64,000 nt of DNA from Planctomycetota bacterium (GTDB lineage Bacteria; Planctomycetota; UBA1135; GCA-002686595), in NCBI GenBank assembly GCA_947484275.1, contig CANKOY010000009.1, positions 1 through 64,000 on the forward strand, written 5' to 3'. Both the position numbers and the translations under genes were made by a program. The notes beneath the pieces were generated by a model. It ran no database searches and had not been told where the DNA came from. It saw nothing but the letters and a program-made list of their open reading frames with translations. Positions 8,833-17,748 of this stretch are shown here, in pieces. Each line of letters starts with the position of its first letter. Position 1 is the first letter of the stretch.

Positions 8833-10596
8833 TCAGGGCACGACTTCGACGCTGAGTTGATTGATCCACGTGCGGAACGCCGCGCCGGAATTCGAGGAGA
8901 GGACAATCAACTCGAGTTGCTGGGTGCCTGAAATGAAGCGCGACGCGTCGGGAATGGTCAGCAGCAACTCCTGTTGCGCCGATCCCACGCTGCCCACATG
9001 TACCCACCGAATGCGCTGCGTGAGCGGTTGAATCAGTCCCAGACGCACCGTGACTCCCGATTGCGGCCCACGCAGGTGGGCGCGCACGCGCAGGCGCTCC
9101 CCAGGCTGAGCAACGGTGTTGAAGACGAAACTGTCGGCCGCGAATGCCTGGGCGCCGACTTCCGCAATGCCTTGCGCGAACTCCAGTGCGTCGGGCATGA
9201 ATGTGTCAGACAGCGCGCCTGATCCCGGACCACCGCGCAGGTGCTTCGCGGTCACCGGCTTGCTGGCGTTGGCCGTGTGCTCGTTCTGGAGGATGGACGT
9301 GGATTGACTCAAAAGGAACGACGCCACCAGGTCCGGGTCTCCATCGCCATCGACGTCCGTGGCGTCAAGGGCGCTCAGGCCCTGGCCCGGCAAGGCATAG
9401 ACGCCGACGTGTTCTGGCTGCGGCGAAAACACGCTCGGTGCGGCAACCGCCGTGACGTTGAAGGCCACCACGAATTTCACCTGAGTGGCGTCGAACCAGC
9501 CGAGGTCCGAGCGACCGTCGGCATTGAAGTCGGCTGCGACGAGTTGCTGCGCGTTTAGACCCAGACCCGGGGACAGGACCTCGTCCATCCGAGGCGAACT
9601 CGTGCTGCCGCGATTCATCAGTAGTGTTAGCTCGCGCTGCGCTGACGTTGCCGCCAGATCGTAAAGGCCATCGCCGTTGAAATCCGCGCCGGCGAGGCTC
9701 GCGATCGAACTCGGCGCGCCACTTGGGGTGGTGAAGGCAAGGCGTTCGTAGGCCCAAGCGCTTGCGTCCTGAAAGTAGATGTGAAGTCCGCCGCCGATGG
9801 CGCTGCCGGCGGCCACCGCGATGTCCATCCGACCGTCGCCATTGAAGTCGCCGGCGACGAGGTCACTGGCGAACCCGAAGCTGTAGCTCGAGCCTGGCGG
9901 AAGTCCGGCAGCCTGAGCGGCCAACTTCGAGATGTTCGTGGGCTGAGCGGAGAAGAGCGGCACCGGCGGAACCGTCGAGCTAAGTCCGAGGCCAGCCTGG
10001 TAGAACAGCTCGTGACCGACCCCGACGCTGACCAGGTCGTCGATCTGATCCCCGTTCACATCGCAGAGCACGACTATCTCGCCGCCCGGCGCTAGATCCA
10101 CCGTGGGCTCGGGTGCGAGGAATTCGATCCTGCCCGGCGCGCTAGGCACCGTTTGGATGAACAGCTTGGCCGTGCGCACGAAGAGGCCGGGGCTGGAGGG
10201 CAAGGGGCGCAGGTGTGCGGCGATCAAGTCGAGTGCTCCGTCGCCGTTCAAGTCCACGGCGCGCACACTGCGCGGCGAAGGAAGCGAATACACCTGGGAC
10301 TCCGTTCCCTGGGGACCGTAAATGCCGCCGAGCGTGATCCCGAGCGTACCGCCGTAGGGATTGCCGTAGTCGATACCCAAGCGAATCAGTTCCGGCATCC
10401 CATCGCCGTTCAAGTCGGCCCAAGTTGCGTCCGCAGTGCGCGTGGCGAAGGTCAATTCGGCGGATTCCTGCCAGAAGTCGTAGGCGTGAGTTGCCGTGCG
10501 CTCTTCAGCGGGCGGCGGATTGCTCCAGACCTTGCCCGTCAGCGGACCCGTCAGCAGGAAAGCAGCAGCGAGGACCAAAGTGGATTGGCAGGCCAT
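8833..10596 (-). CDS. Secreted FG-GAP/VCBS repeat protein
   Basis: A 587-aa exported protein. I chose ATG 10596 because AAGGA lies about 8 nt upstream and the protein then opens with a clean signal peptide (STLVLAAAFLLTGPL). At least six FG-GAP-like units follow between about residues 50 and 440, each with a Ca2+-loop motif such as DLNGDGMPEL, DLNGDGALDLI, DFNGDGRMDIA, DFNADGRSDLG and DVDGDGDPDLV. This indicates an integrin-alpha-like beta-propeller. The last 150 residues are a beta-rich domain without a recognised motif, ending at WINQLSVEVVP. There is no catalytic motif; the likely role is extracellular or surface binding, inferred. Confidence 0.85.
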   Translation of the reverse strand: MACQSTLVLAAAFLLTGPLTGKVWSNPPPAEERTATHAYDFWQESAELTFATRTADATWADLNGDGMPELIRLGIDYGNPYGGTLGITLGGIYGPQGTESQVYSLPSPRSVRAVDLNGDGALDLIAAHLRPLPSSPGLFVRTAKLFIQTVPSAPGRIEFLAPEPTVDLAPGGEIVVLCDVNGDQIDDLVSVGVGHELFYQAGLGLSSTVPPVPLFSAQPTNISKLAAQAAGLPPGSSYSFGFASDLVAGDFNGDGRMDIAVAAGSAIGGGLHIYFQDASAWAYERLAFTTPSGAPSSIASLAGADFNGDGLYDLAATSAQRELTLLMNRGSTSSPRMDEVLSPGLGLNAQQLVAADFNADGRSDLGWFDATQVKFVVAFNVTAVAAPSVFSPQPEHVGVYALPGQGLSALDATDVDGDGDPDLVASFLLSQSTSILQNEHTANASKPVTAKHLRGGPGSGALSDTFMPDALEFAQGIAEVGAQAFAADSFVFNTVAQPGERLRVRAHLRGPQSGVTVRLGLIQPLTQRIRWVHVGSVGSAQQELLLTIPDASRFISGTQQLELIVLSSNSGAAFRTWINQLSVEVVP

Positions 10597-11115
10597 CTCA
10601 ATTCCTTGTGCAGGCGGGAGGGGAACCCATGGGCAGTCGGCGAACGGCGAACGCAGTACCGTCGCCACCTGTGAGGGGCGGCACGCCGTTGCGACGAGAG
10701 AACACCCTGATTCACCCTGGGGAACACGAAATCACCGCGACCTCCGTGCATCGGAGTGCCTCGTAAGCGCTGCGCACGGACTGTGAATGGCGCACGCGTG
10801 TTCAAGGTCAGCTGACAGTGCGCCGGTCCGTAGTGCTCGCGTTGGACTTGGAGACCCGCCGCAACTCCGGGTGATTGCTGCGAACTCACGCGCACTGCCC
10901 ACCGCGCGCGTTTCGAGCCCTCTGAGCGCGAATGACATCAGCGCGAAGGACGCTCGGCAGATCTGCGGGGTCGGTCCTCGCGCGCTACAGGGCGAATACG
11001 AAGGCCACGTTGTTCAACTTGAGTTGAAAATCGCGGTGCGCCAGCTCGCAGGCGTGGGACGTCATGTCCATGCAGCCACTGGCGGACGTAGCGCTCGACA
11101 CTCGCCTCAGGGAAC
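10597..11115. other. Intergenic stretch without a supported gene
   Basis: About 520 bp between the FG-GAP gene and yaeQ-like gene. Short frames exist on both strands, but none shows a ribosome binding site, codon bias or recognisable motif. It presumably holds the promoter of the minus-strand FG-GAP gene; no clear -35/-10 pair was found. Confidence 0.4.
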
Positions 11116-11664
11116 TCAGGCCTCGAACAGCGGCGTAGGGTGCAGCTCGGCGTCGTAGGACGCGCCCATGGTCGTGACGTAAAGGTGTCCGTCGCTGATC
11201 GACACGTCCCAGCGCATGTTGCGCTCCAGCCTGCCCTCGAGCTCGCGCAGGAAAGTGGGGGCGAAGACCGTCACCGGAATCTCCGCGGCGCGGTGGATGC
11301 GCTCGCCCGCCAGCGACGATCGCAAGAGGTCCAATCGGCGATCCGTGTACAGCGCCACGCGCTTGGTGGCCTTCGACGCGCGATGCAATCGATCTGCGGA
11401 CGGCGCGCCGACTTCAATCCAAGCCGTGCGCTGGTCGGTCAGGTCGTGGATCGAGATCGCGGGCTCCTCGACCGAGCTGATGCCGCCCTTGGAAAAGCGG
11501 ATCCCCTCGGCGTACTCGATGCAGTAGGCCAGGACGCGCACCAGCAGGAAGGCCGCGCTCTCCGACGGATGGCGAGCCACGCGCAGGTCTAGGGATTGGT
11601 AGACGCCGCGGTCGGAATCCGCGAGCTCGATCTCGAAGCGATGCATCGTCGCGGTCAGGGCCAT
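11116..11664 (-). CDS. YaeQ family protein
   Basis: A 182-aa protein matching the YaeQ family along its length: N-terminal MALTATMHRFEIELADSDRG, the conserved RHPSE segment near residue 31, the EGIRFSKGGISSVEEPAI block, and ITDQRTAWIEVG-type strands around 75. YaeQ proteins have a PD-(D/E)xK nuclease-like fold, and their physiological role is not settled. A much longer frame upstream overlaps the ankyrin gene antisense to its coding pattern, so ATG 11664 at the family's usual N-terminus was chosen. It follows the ankyrin gene on the same strand after about 90 bp. Confidence 0.88.
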   Translation of the reverse strand: MALTATMHRFEIELADSDRGVYQSLDLRVARHPSESAAFLLVRVLAYCIEYAEGIRFSKGGISSVEEPAISIHDLTDQRTAWIEVGAPSADRLHRASKATKRVALYTDRRLDLLRSSLAGERIHRAAEIPVTVFAPTFLRELEGRLERNMRWDVSISDGHLYVTTMGASYDAELHPTPLFEA

Positions 11665-11756
11665 CCGAACAGGGTAGCGCCCTGGGGCGCGGGCCGGACC
11701 CGTAGTTTCGCCAAAGCGCGCTAGGCGCACAGCGCGACTGGCGCGCGCGGGGACCC

Positions 11757-13190
11757 TCAGCCCCTCGCGCCAAGTTCGCGCAGGGTCGCCGCGGCGCCGT
11801 CGCGTTTCTTGGCGATCGCCAGTCCGAGCGGTGTCAGTCCGCTGCGCTCCTGTCGATACCCGACAGCCTGGAGGTCCGCCCCGCGCGAAACGAGGTAGCG
11901 GATCAACTCGGAATGATCGCGCATCGCCGCCCAATGGAGTGCAGTCTCCCCGCAGCTCTCCTGCTCCAGGTCGGCGCCGCGTTCCAGGAGCAACTCCGCC
12001 GCTGCCACGGACCCCTTGCCGATGGCCGGATACCACATCACTGGGAAATCGTGGGGGCCGCGCTCGTGGATCAGGCGCGGATCCAGGTCCAGGAGCCAGC
12101 GCGCGTGATCCAGATCCCCAAGACTGATGGCGTTGGGCAGGGAGAGCGGCGCGCCGTGGTCCAGGTGCAATTGGATGATCTCGCGCACACCGGTGTGGCC
12201 GCAGGCTTCGATCGCCAGTTCCGCGTCGCTAGAAATCGCGTGGATCAGCCGCGGACTCTCCCGCAGGAGCTCGGCCACGCGCTCGCGATTGAAGTGCGAG
12301 AGTCCCGTAATCTGGCTCTGGACCTTGGCGGGCACGTCTTCGATGATCTGCAGCAGGAAGCGCTCGCGGCTTTGATTGAAGGCGAATTGCGAAGCGCGAT
12401 GATCGCGAGGTATCGAGGCATGGTCTCGCAAGAGCTCGGCGCCCGCCTGCCACCCCAGTTCCAGGGCCAAGTCCCGCGCGCTGCGGCCGCGCTCATCGCG
12501 GGCATCCACATCGGCGCCCTTGCGCAGGGCTAGGCGCACCAGGCGCGCATCCTTGGCCCCGACGGCGCCGTGCAAGACGCTGTCGCCGCCCGCCTGGGGC
12601 GCGTTCACGTGACCACCGTTGCTGAGGATGTCCATGGCGGCCAACCAGGCGCCGATGGGGTCGACGCAGTCCATGGCGGCGCGCGCCGGCGTGACTCCGC
12701 GTCCTCCGGTCGGCCTTGCGTCCGAATCGCAGCCGAGGGAGCGCAGGCGGAACTGCTCGCCGCCTCCACACAACGCGCTCGCGAAGAGCGGAGTCCCGCC
12801 GATCGGGTGGGCCGCACCGATCTGAGCCGGATTGGCCGCAGCGAGTGCTTCGACCCGCGGCCAGTCCTCCGCGAGCACCGATTCGACCAGGTCGAGTTCG
12901 AGTCCGCGCGCGGTGAGCAGCGCAGCAATCGCCGGGAATCCGGACACGTGGGCCCAGACGAAGGCGGATCGCCCCGCGGTGTCCGTCGCCCGGGCGAGTC
13001 GCGCGTCACGATCGAGCATTGCCGAGACTCCGGCGCTGTCGCCGCGCTTGACCAGGGCCAGGAATTGATCGGACGAAGGCAGTTGTTCAGGTGCTGCATC
13101 CCGAGCGGGGGGCAAGCCTGCGCAGCTTGCCAGCGCCGCGCTGCCGGCGAGAAGCATCAGGATGCGACGGCGCGAGTAGTCAGGGGGCAT
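11757..13190 (-). CDS. Ankyrin-repeat lipoprotein with Tat-like signal
   Basis: About 477 aa. The N-terminus SRRRILMLLAGSAALASC combines a twin-arginine-like motif with a lipobox ending in Cys, so the protein is probably exported and lipidated. Several ankyrin repeats follow, for example GGTPLFASALCGG near 130, GDSVLHGAVGAKDARLVRLAL near 210, and CGETALHWAAMRDHSELIRY near 420. Ankyrin repeats mediate protein binding and no enzymatic domain is seen. In-frame ATGs at 13220 and 13238 are also possible; none has a strong Shine-Dalgarno. The gene is divergent from the one at 13381. Confidence 0.8.
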   Translation of the reverse strand: MPPDYSRRRILMLLAGSAALASCAGLPPARDAAPEQLPSSDQFLALVKRGDSAGVSAMLDRDARLARATDTAGRSAFVWAHVSGFPAIAALLTARGLELDLVESVLAEDWPRVEALAAANPAQIGAAHPIGGTPLFASALCGGGEQFRLRSLGCDSDARPTGGRGVTPARAAMDCVDPIGAWLAAMDILSNGGHVNAPQAGGDSVLHGAVGAKDARLVRLALRKGADVDARDERGRSARDLALELGWQAGAELLRDHASIPRDHRASQFAFNQSRERFLLQIIEDVPAKVQSQITGLSHFNRERVAELLRESPRLIHAISSDAELAIEACGHTGVREIIQLHLDHGAPLSLPNAISLGDLDHARWLLDLDPRLIHERGPHDFPVMWYPAIGKGSVAAAELLLERGADLEQESCGETALHWAAMRDHSELIRYLVSRGADLQAVGYRQERSGLTPLGLAIAKKRDGAAATLRELGARG

Positions 13191-13380
13191 AGGGGATGCT
13201 GTTCGACTGCCGTCGTCCATGCTGATGGGCTTGACCATGGGGCCATGCTCCACGGCATCCTCCCGCGCCTCAAGGCCCGCACCTGCGGATGGGATCATGA
13301 CTTACACGGACTTCGACCGGCCTCTCTCCCGCGGGACGGGTCGGATTGCGCGGATCAACACCCTATGCTCCGGATCCAAC

Positions 13381-13755
13381 ATGGACGACCAACCGATCTA
13401 CGTTTCCAAGCCTACGGTCAAGAGCCTGTGGCAGGAGTACCGCATCTTTCCGGACAAGCTCGTGCTTGGCTTGCATCTGACTGGGCCGATCACAGTGCCC
13501 TTCGACTACATCGAGGGCTTTTCCGTGCGCCCTGCGGGCGTCGTGTTCGATCTCGTCCGCCGTGACTACGGATTTGCGGAGATCATGCGCACGCTGAAGC
13601 TCGATCTTGCGGACCTGAATGAGCACGTGACGATCGAGCACAGCACCGGACATTGGCGCCATTTCCGCATCACGCCCGAGGACCCTGAGGAATTCGTGGC
13701 CGCGCTCGAGCGGGCGCTGACTGCGTTCAATGAGTCGCGCGGGAAGACCCCCTAG
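13381..13755 (+). CDS. Small PH-like-fold protein of unknown function
   Basis: A 124-aa soluble protein beginning at ATG 13381 (MDDQPIYVSKPTVKSLWQEY); upstream in-frame sequence overlaps the divergent gene's start. The pattern of alternating strands (YRIFPDKLVLGLHL, ITVPFDYIEGFSV) with a C-terminal amphipathic helix (DPEEFVAALERALTAF) suggests a bacterial PH-like fold; this is inferred from layout, not a firm family assignment. Its TAG stop lies inside the terminal CTAG of a degenerate copy of the window's inverted-repeat family. Confidence 0.65.
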   Translation: MDDQPIYVSKPTVKSLWQEYRIFPDKLVLGLHLTGPITVPFDYIEGFSVRPAGVVFDLVRRDYGFAEIMRTLKLDLADLNEHVTIEHSTGHWRHFRITPEDPEEFVAALERALTAFNESRGKTP

Positions 13756-13935
13756 AGCCGGTTGAAGTACTTCCGGTTGCGCTCGAGCGCGCTCCGGAAA
13801 ACCTGCGTCTCGGTCGAAAGGTGGTGCTCGACGTCCAGGAGGGCCGGCTGCGCGCCACCTTCTGTCGCGCGCCTTGTCTCGCCTTCCCACTGTTCCTCGT
13901 GGGAGGGGCGTGACCGTGTCGCTCGTCAGGGGCCG
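13752..13935. repeat. Degenerate fourth copy of the CTAG-ended inverted-repeat family
   Basis: The left end CTAGAGCCGGTTGAAG resembles the CTAGCAGCCCGTTGAAA terminus of the copies at 39591, 39941 and 52356. Internally, 13811-13890 aligns without gaps to 39651-39730 with 60 of 80 identical bases by my count. The right inverted terminus is not recognisable. The first TAG is the stop codon of the 13381-13755 gene. Right boundary approximate. Confidence 0.6.
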
Positions 13936-14256
13936 GCGCCCGCAAGTGTGCAGGGTGAGCCCGGGCAATTCACAGGCTGGCACCGGCGCCGGATTCCCAC
14001 ACCCGCGTGAAGCAGATTCTCAGCTCGGGGCCCGTTGATCCGCTCGCGCTGCACAAGGCCTGGCGAGCGACTGTTCGGGCGGCACCTCGACTGCCGAGCT
14101 CCTCGGCGCAGTGCCAGCCCATGGCGATCGCGCCGGGGCCGGCCGAATCCCGCCTCTGGCTGCGGGAGTTTCCCTGATCCCATGCCTCGCTCGAGGATGC
14201 CTCCCTGCAGGCGCACCTCGCGCGCTCGGGCGGGGGCTCGCAGCGCAAGTGAAGAC
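13936..14256. other. Intergenic stretch, nothing recognised
   Basis: About 320 bp between the degenerate repeat and the end of the mutarotase gene. Short open frames have no start signal or recognisable sequence. I see no terminator or promoter that can be supported. Confidence 0.4.
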
Positions 14257-15078
14257 TCAGCCCAACCGGATCGAGAGCGTGAGAGCGGCCGAGTTGCCGG
14301 GGCGGATCCAGGGTAGGCGCGAATCTCCGCCTGCGAGCGCGCCGCCAGCGGCGGTCCAGGGCTCGACGCAGATGAAATCCGCCTCGCGTCGGCTCCACAG
14401 CACCACGCGGTTTGCTCCGGACCACTGGAGCACGATCGGACGCAACCCAACACCGCGATGAAGCAGCGTGCCGGCAGCGGAATGGTCCTCAAGGTGCAAA
14501 TCGAGCTCCGTCAGATCGATGCCCGCGATCGGGCCGCGCATGCCGGAGACGTTGTCGTACGCCAGGGTGGCGTCTGTCTCGACGCGTGCGGCCGATTTTG
14601 CGGCGCGCGGCACGCTGAAGTACGGATGCAATCCAGCGTGGAACGGCATCGGTGTGCTGTCCATGTTGCTGGCCGAGAGCGCGAGATCCAATTTCCCCTT
14701 CGCGATCCGCGCGCTGAACCGCGCCCGGAATCGCCACGGGAACTGCGCGAGAGTTGCCGCGTCGTGCTCGAACTCGCATCGCAGTGCGTCGACGCTGCGT
14801 TCCACGACCTCCCAAGCTCGCGCGCGAGCAAATCCATGCTGGGCAATCCCATAGGTCTTGCCTTCGTGCTCGAACGAACCCTGGGGAAGCTTGCCGGCAA
14901 TCGGAAACAGGATCGGAATCCCGCCGTGCACATTGGCGTTCGGAACGGCCAGGGCCTCGTCGTCCACGAACAGCACTTCCTCGCCGCCCGCGAAAAATCG
15001 CGCGATCAAAGCTCCGCGTGAGGGAAGGATCTCAACGCACGATCCCTGATCGTCGCGCAGCGAAATCGTCTCATGCAT
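14257..15078 (-). CDS. Aldose 1-epimerase / galactose mutarotase-like protein
   Basis: A 273-aa cytoplasmic protein of the galactose mutarotase-like superfamily, which interconverts anomers of free or phosphorylated aldoses. Family signatures are HGGIPILFPIAGK near 65 (the conserved N/GG-PILFP block), QHGFARARAWEV near 95 with the conserved HGFAR, FHAGLHPYFSVP near 155 with the catalytic-type His in GLHPYF, and FICVEPWTA near 245 with the conserved E-P-W. These fit the YeaD/D-hexose-6-phosphate mutarotase branch. ATG 15078 gives the family-like N-terminus; ATG 15090 and 15117 are alternatives. Substrate not determinable from sequence. Confidence 0.88.
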   Translation of the reverse strand: MHETISLRDDQGSCVEILPSRGALIARFFAGGEEVLFVDDEALAVPNANVHGGIPILFPIAGKLPQGSFEHEGKTYGIAQHGFARARAWEVVERSVDALRCEFEHDAATLAQFPWRFRARFSARIAKGKLDLALSASNMDSTPMPFHAGLHPYFSVPRAAKSAARVETDATLAYDNVSGMRGPIAGIDLTELDLHLEDHSAAGTLLHRGVGLRPIVLQWSGANRVVLWSRREADFICVEPWTAAGGALAGGDSRLPWIRPGNSAALTLSIRLG

Positions 15079-15164
15079 GCAGCCGAGCATATCCGCGATC
15101 CGCGCGCCTTTCCCCACGACCCTGCAGTCGCGCGCAGATGTCTGGCCACCAACATGCGCGCCGT

Positions 15165-15201
15165 AAACGAAGGCGGCCCCGGAGTCACCTCCGAGGCCGC
15201 C
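15165..15201 (-). terminator. Intrinsic terminator-like hairpin downstream of the 15239 gene
   Basis: On the minus strand GGCGGCC (15201-15195) pairs with GGCCGCC (15178-15172), with a second inner stem CGGAG/CTCCG. TTCGTTT follows. Position, 38 bp after the stop of the gene ending at 15239, and the short T-rich run support a terminator. Confidence 0.6.
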
Positions 15202-15238
15202 CTGCGATTCATCGACGGCTCACGCCGCCGTCAAACAC

Positions 15239-17491
15239 TCACGGTCCGACCGTGAACTGCAGACCGTTCGACAACGTGGCGTTGTTCGGCGCTGCGAAAC
15301 CGTTGTCGCGACCCCAGAACTGGGCGCAGACCACCGCGCCCGGCGCAACGAGGAACGGAGCGGGGTTGCCGCCCAGTCCACCGACCGCGAACGAGTTCAT
15401 GTCGATCGTGTAGAAACCCGAGCAGTCGTTCGGCGGAGCATTGCCGGCTGAGTTCAGCCCGATCGAGCGCTTGATCGGCGCGGCGATGCAACGCAGACCA
15501 CCGCTGAAGGCCACCGCGGCCTGGCCGCCATCGGTGTAGATGCACAGACCAGGCTTGTTGTTGATCACGTTCTTGGCGTTGACCGTGAATCCCGACCCAG
15601 AGGTCGCCGAGGACGCGCCGACGCCGAAGATCTGCGGGGTGCAGCCAAGGGAGTTGACCTTGGCCGTGCAGTATTCGATCGCCGCGCTCAGCGGACCCGG
15701 GACGTTGATCAGTGCGGTCATTTCCGTCGGCGAGCCGGGCTTGAACAACTTGAGCGTCGCGTTGCCCGTGGTCGGTGCCGTGTTGGAATTGAAGCTGAAG
15801 GTGTAGGTCGTGCTCCAGCGCAGCGCGTTGGCATTGACGTTCGTCGCGTGGGTCGCACCCGACCAAGTCATGCTCGTGCTCGGGATGAACGTCTCCGACC
15901 AGTCGGTCAGGTCGTAGGGCTCACCCGAGTGGTAGTCCACGTCACCGAAGGTGCGGGACGTGCAGGTCGCGCCCGGGGGAATCGGGATCGTGAACGCCTG
16001 GGCGGAACGGTCCGAGCAGTTGTTGTGCACGGCGTACTCGTAGTGGTACTGACCGCCGCCGAGGTTGGTCACCTTGGAGCCGATCTCGAAACGGCCATCA
16101 CCGGGGACGTCCACGTTGACGACCGAGACGCCGGCCTCGTTCTGGGCCCACCAATGCACCGCATTGATGTAGGGGATCGTCGCGCTGCCGAAGGCGAGCG
16201 TGTACGGCGGCACGCCGACCGGCGTGACGATCTGACGCACCGAGTAGTTGTTCATCCGCACCGCGGCCGCCGGCGTGGTCGCCTCGTCGGTCATGATGTA
16301 GACGACTTCGCCCATGTAAATCGAGTTGGGGAACGTCGCCGGGTTCAAGTCGCTGTCGCGCACTTGTGTGCGACGGCAGATCACCGATTGACCTGACGGT
16401 GCCGTCGAACAGGTGTTCCAGGGAGCCGCCGGGTTCGGGTAGGGGTAGGTGAACGCCCCGGTCCAGGCCTGGACGTCCGAACGCGGCCCCAGGTTCGACT
16501 GCGAGCCATTGAGGCTGGCGCTGTAGGTGTCAGTCGCGAAGAGGCCGAGCCAGTCGCAGCTGCCATTCGGAATGTAGGTAGATCCCGGAACCAGGTTGGT
16601 GCAGCTCGGCGCGTCCGCGGCGCAGAAACCATGCTTGAGCCAGCTCATGCCGACCTGGCGCAGCTGCTTGTAGCCCTGGGGCGTGGTTTGCAGTCGGTAG
16701 ATCTGCTGACCGATCACAGGGTGCTGGTTGCACTGGGGACCGGAGGTGCAGTCGATCCAGATCGCCTCTGCGTCGCCAATGTTGCACGACACCGTGGTCA
16801 TCGAGTACGCGCTGATTCCGGCGACAGTGCCGTTTCTCGTGAGCGTACCGCCAATGGTGCTGACGATAATGTCCACGCCCACGGCTGCCGCAGCAGGTGT
16901 GGGATTCGGGATGAAGGGCGCAGCCGGTCCAGCGAACGGCGAGGCAAGGAGCACCAGATTGCCAACGTAGTGTTGGGTCGAGGACTGCACGCCGAGGTCG
17001 GCGAGCATGTCGTTCGAGAGGCTTACCTCGCCGACGAAGGCGAGGGCACCGTTCTCGCGCTCGATGATCTGGCGCGACTCGGCCGCGATCTCAAACACCG
17101 GCTTGCCGCCCATTTCATTGGAGAGCGAACGCAGCACCCAGTCGTTGCCTACGAACGAGACTTGCATGTCGCCCAGCCCGATCGAGTCGCCGTCCTCATC
17201 GGCAACCATCAGTTGCCCGCCTTCGCTCGGCAGGGCCTGTGAGAACATCGAGATCAGCTTGTCGCCCTCGAAGATGCCCTCGGAGATGCCGCTCAGCTTG
17301 ATCTTCCGCACGGCCGACTGCGTGCTGATCGACCAGCCCGCGGGCAAGTTCTGGTCAGCTGCGCTGTAGAGCAGCACCTCGCCAGAGAGGACATAACCAC
17401 GCACCGTTGCGGGCGTGTCGTTTCCGCCTGCGACGGCGGCTGAGGAGAGCGCGCATAGCGTGAGCGCATACGTGGCTAGGGTGCGATGCAT
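15239..17491 (-). CDS. Large secreted protein with shared Cys-containing C-terminal module
   Basis: A 750-aa exported protein with signal peptide ([16 protein letters not shown]) and AAGG upstream of ATG 17491. The N-terminal 250 residues are beta-rich ([20 protein letters not shown]) without a recognised family. The middle is Cys-rich and resembles extracellular proteins ([20 protein letters not shown]). The last ~145 residues, from [17 protein letters not shown] to [11 protein letters not shown], form a module also found at the ends of the CHRD protein (34996) and the M14 peptidase (36552). That is the mark of a surface or secretion-related C-terminal domain, or simply a common fold. No enzyme motif seen. 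The gene is followed by a good terminator hairpin. Confidence 0.8.
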   Translation of the reverse strand: MHRTLATYALTLCALSSAAVAGGNDTPATVRGYVLSGEVLLYSAADQNLPAGWSISTQSAVRKIKLSGISEGIFEGDKLISMFSQALPSEGGQLMVADEDGDSIGLGDMQVSFVGNDWVLRSLSNEMGGKPVFEIAAESRQIIERENGALAFVGEVSLSNDMLADLGVQSSTQHYVGNLVLLASPFAGPAAPFIPNPTPAAAAVGVDIIVSTIGGTLTRNGTVAGISAYSMTTVSCNIGDAEAIWIDCTSGPQCNQHPVIGQQIYRLQTTPQGYKQLRQVGMSWLKHGFCAADAPSCTNLVPGSTYIPNGSCDWLGLFATDTYSASLNGSQSNLGPRSDVQAWTGAFTYPYPNPAAPWNTCSTAPSGQSVICRRTQVRDSDLNPATFPNSIYMGEVVYIMTDEATTPAAAVRMNNYSVRQIVTPVGVPPYTLAFGSATIPYINAVHWWAQNEAGVSVVNVDVPGDGRFEIGSKVTNLGGGQYHYEYAVHNNCSDRSAQAFTIPIPPGATCTSRTFGDVDYHSGEPYDLTDWSETFIPSTSMTWSGATHATNVNANALRWSTTYTFSFNSNTAPTTGNATLKLFKPGSPTEMTALINVPGPLSAAIEYCTAKVNSLGCTPQIFGVGASSATSGSGFTVNAKNVINNKPGLCIYTDGGQAAVAFSGGLRCIAAPIKRSIGLNSAGNAPPNDCSGFYTIDMNSFAVGGLGGNPAPFLVAPGAVVCAQFWGRDNGFAAPNNATLSNGLQFTVGP

Positions 17492-17748
17492 GTGGCTAGG
17501 TACCTTGAATGGGGTTCGCGAAGAGAAGCCGAGACCGGCGTCGTGAACGAGCCAGGGGCCCTGTGGTCCCCAGATTCGTCCATGATGGGTATGTCTGTAT
17601 CAAATGTAACCGACAGACTGGTGAGGGGGGGCGGACCGGAGGAAATGAGCTTTCCCGACCGGGCAGGGCATCTTTCGGGCACCTTCTAGGTCCGGGTTGG
17701 GCCCGGGGCGTCCGGCCTTCCATGACAGCAAGGATACTTGGCAGCGAC

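Noticed and set aside
10787-11158. Plus-strand 123-aa ORF
   Set aside because: No start signal, no recognisable motif, and it runs into yaeQ antisense.
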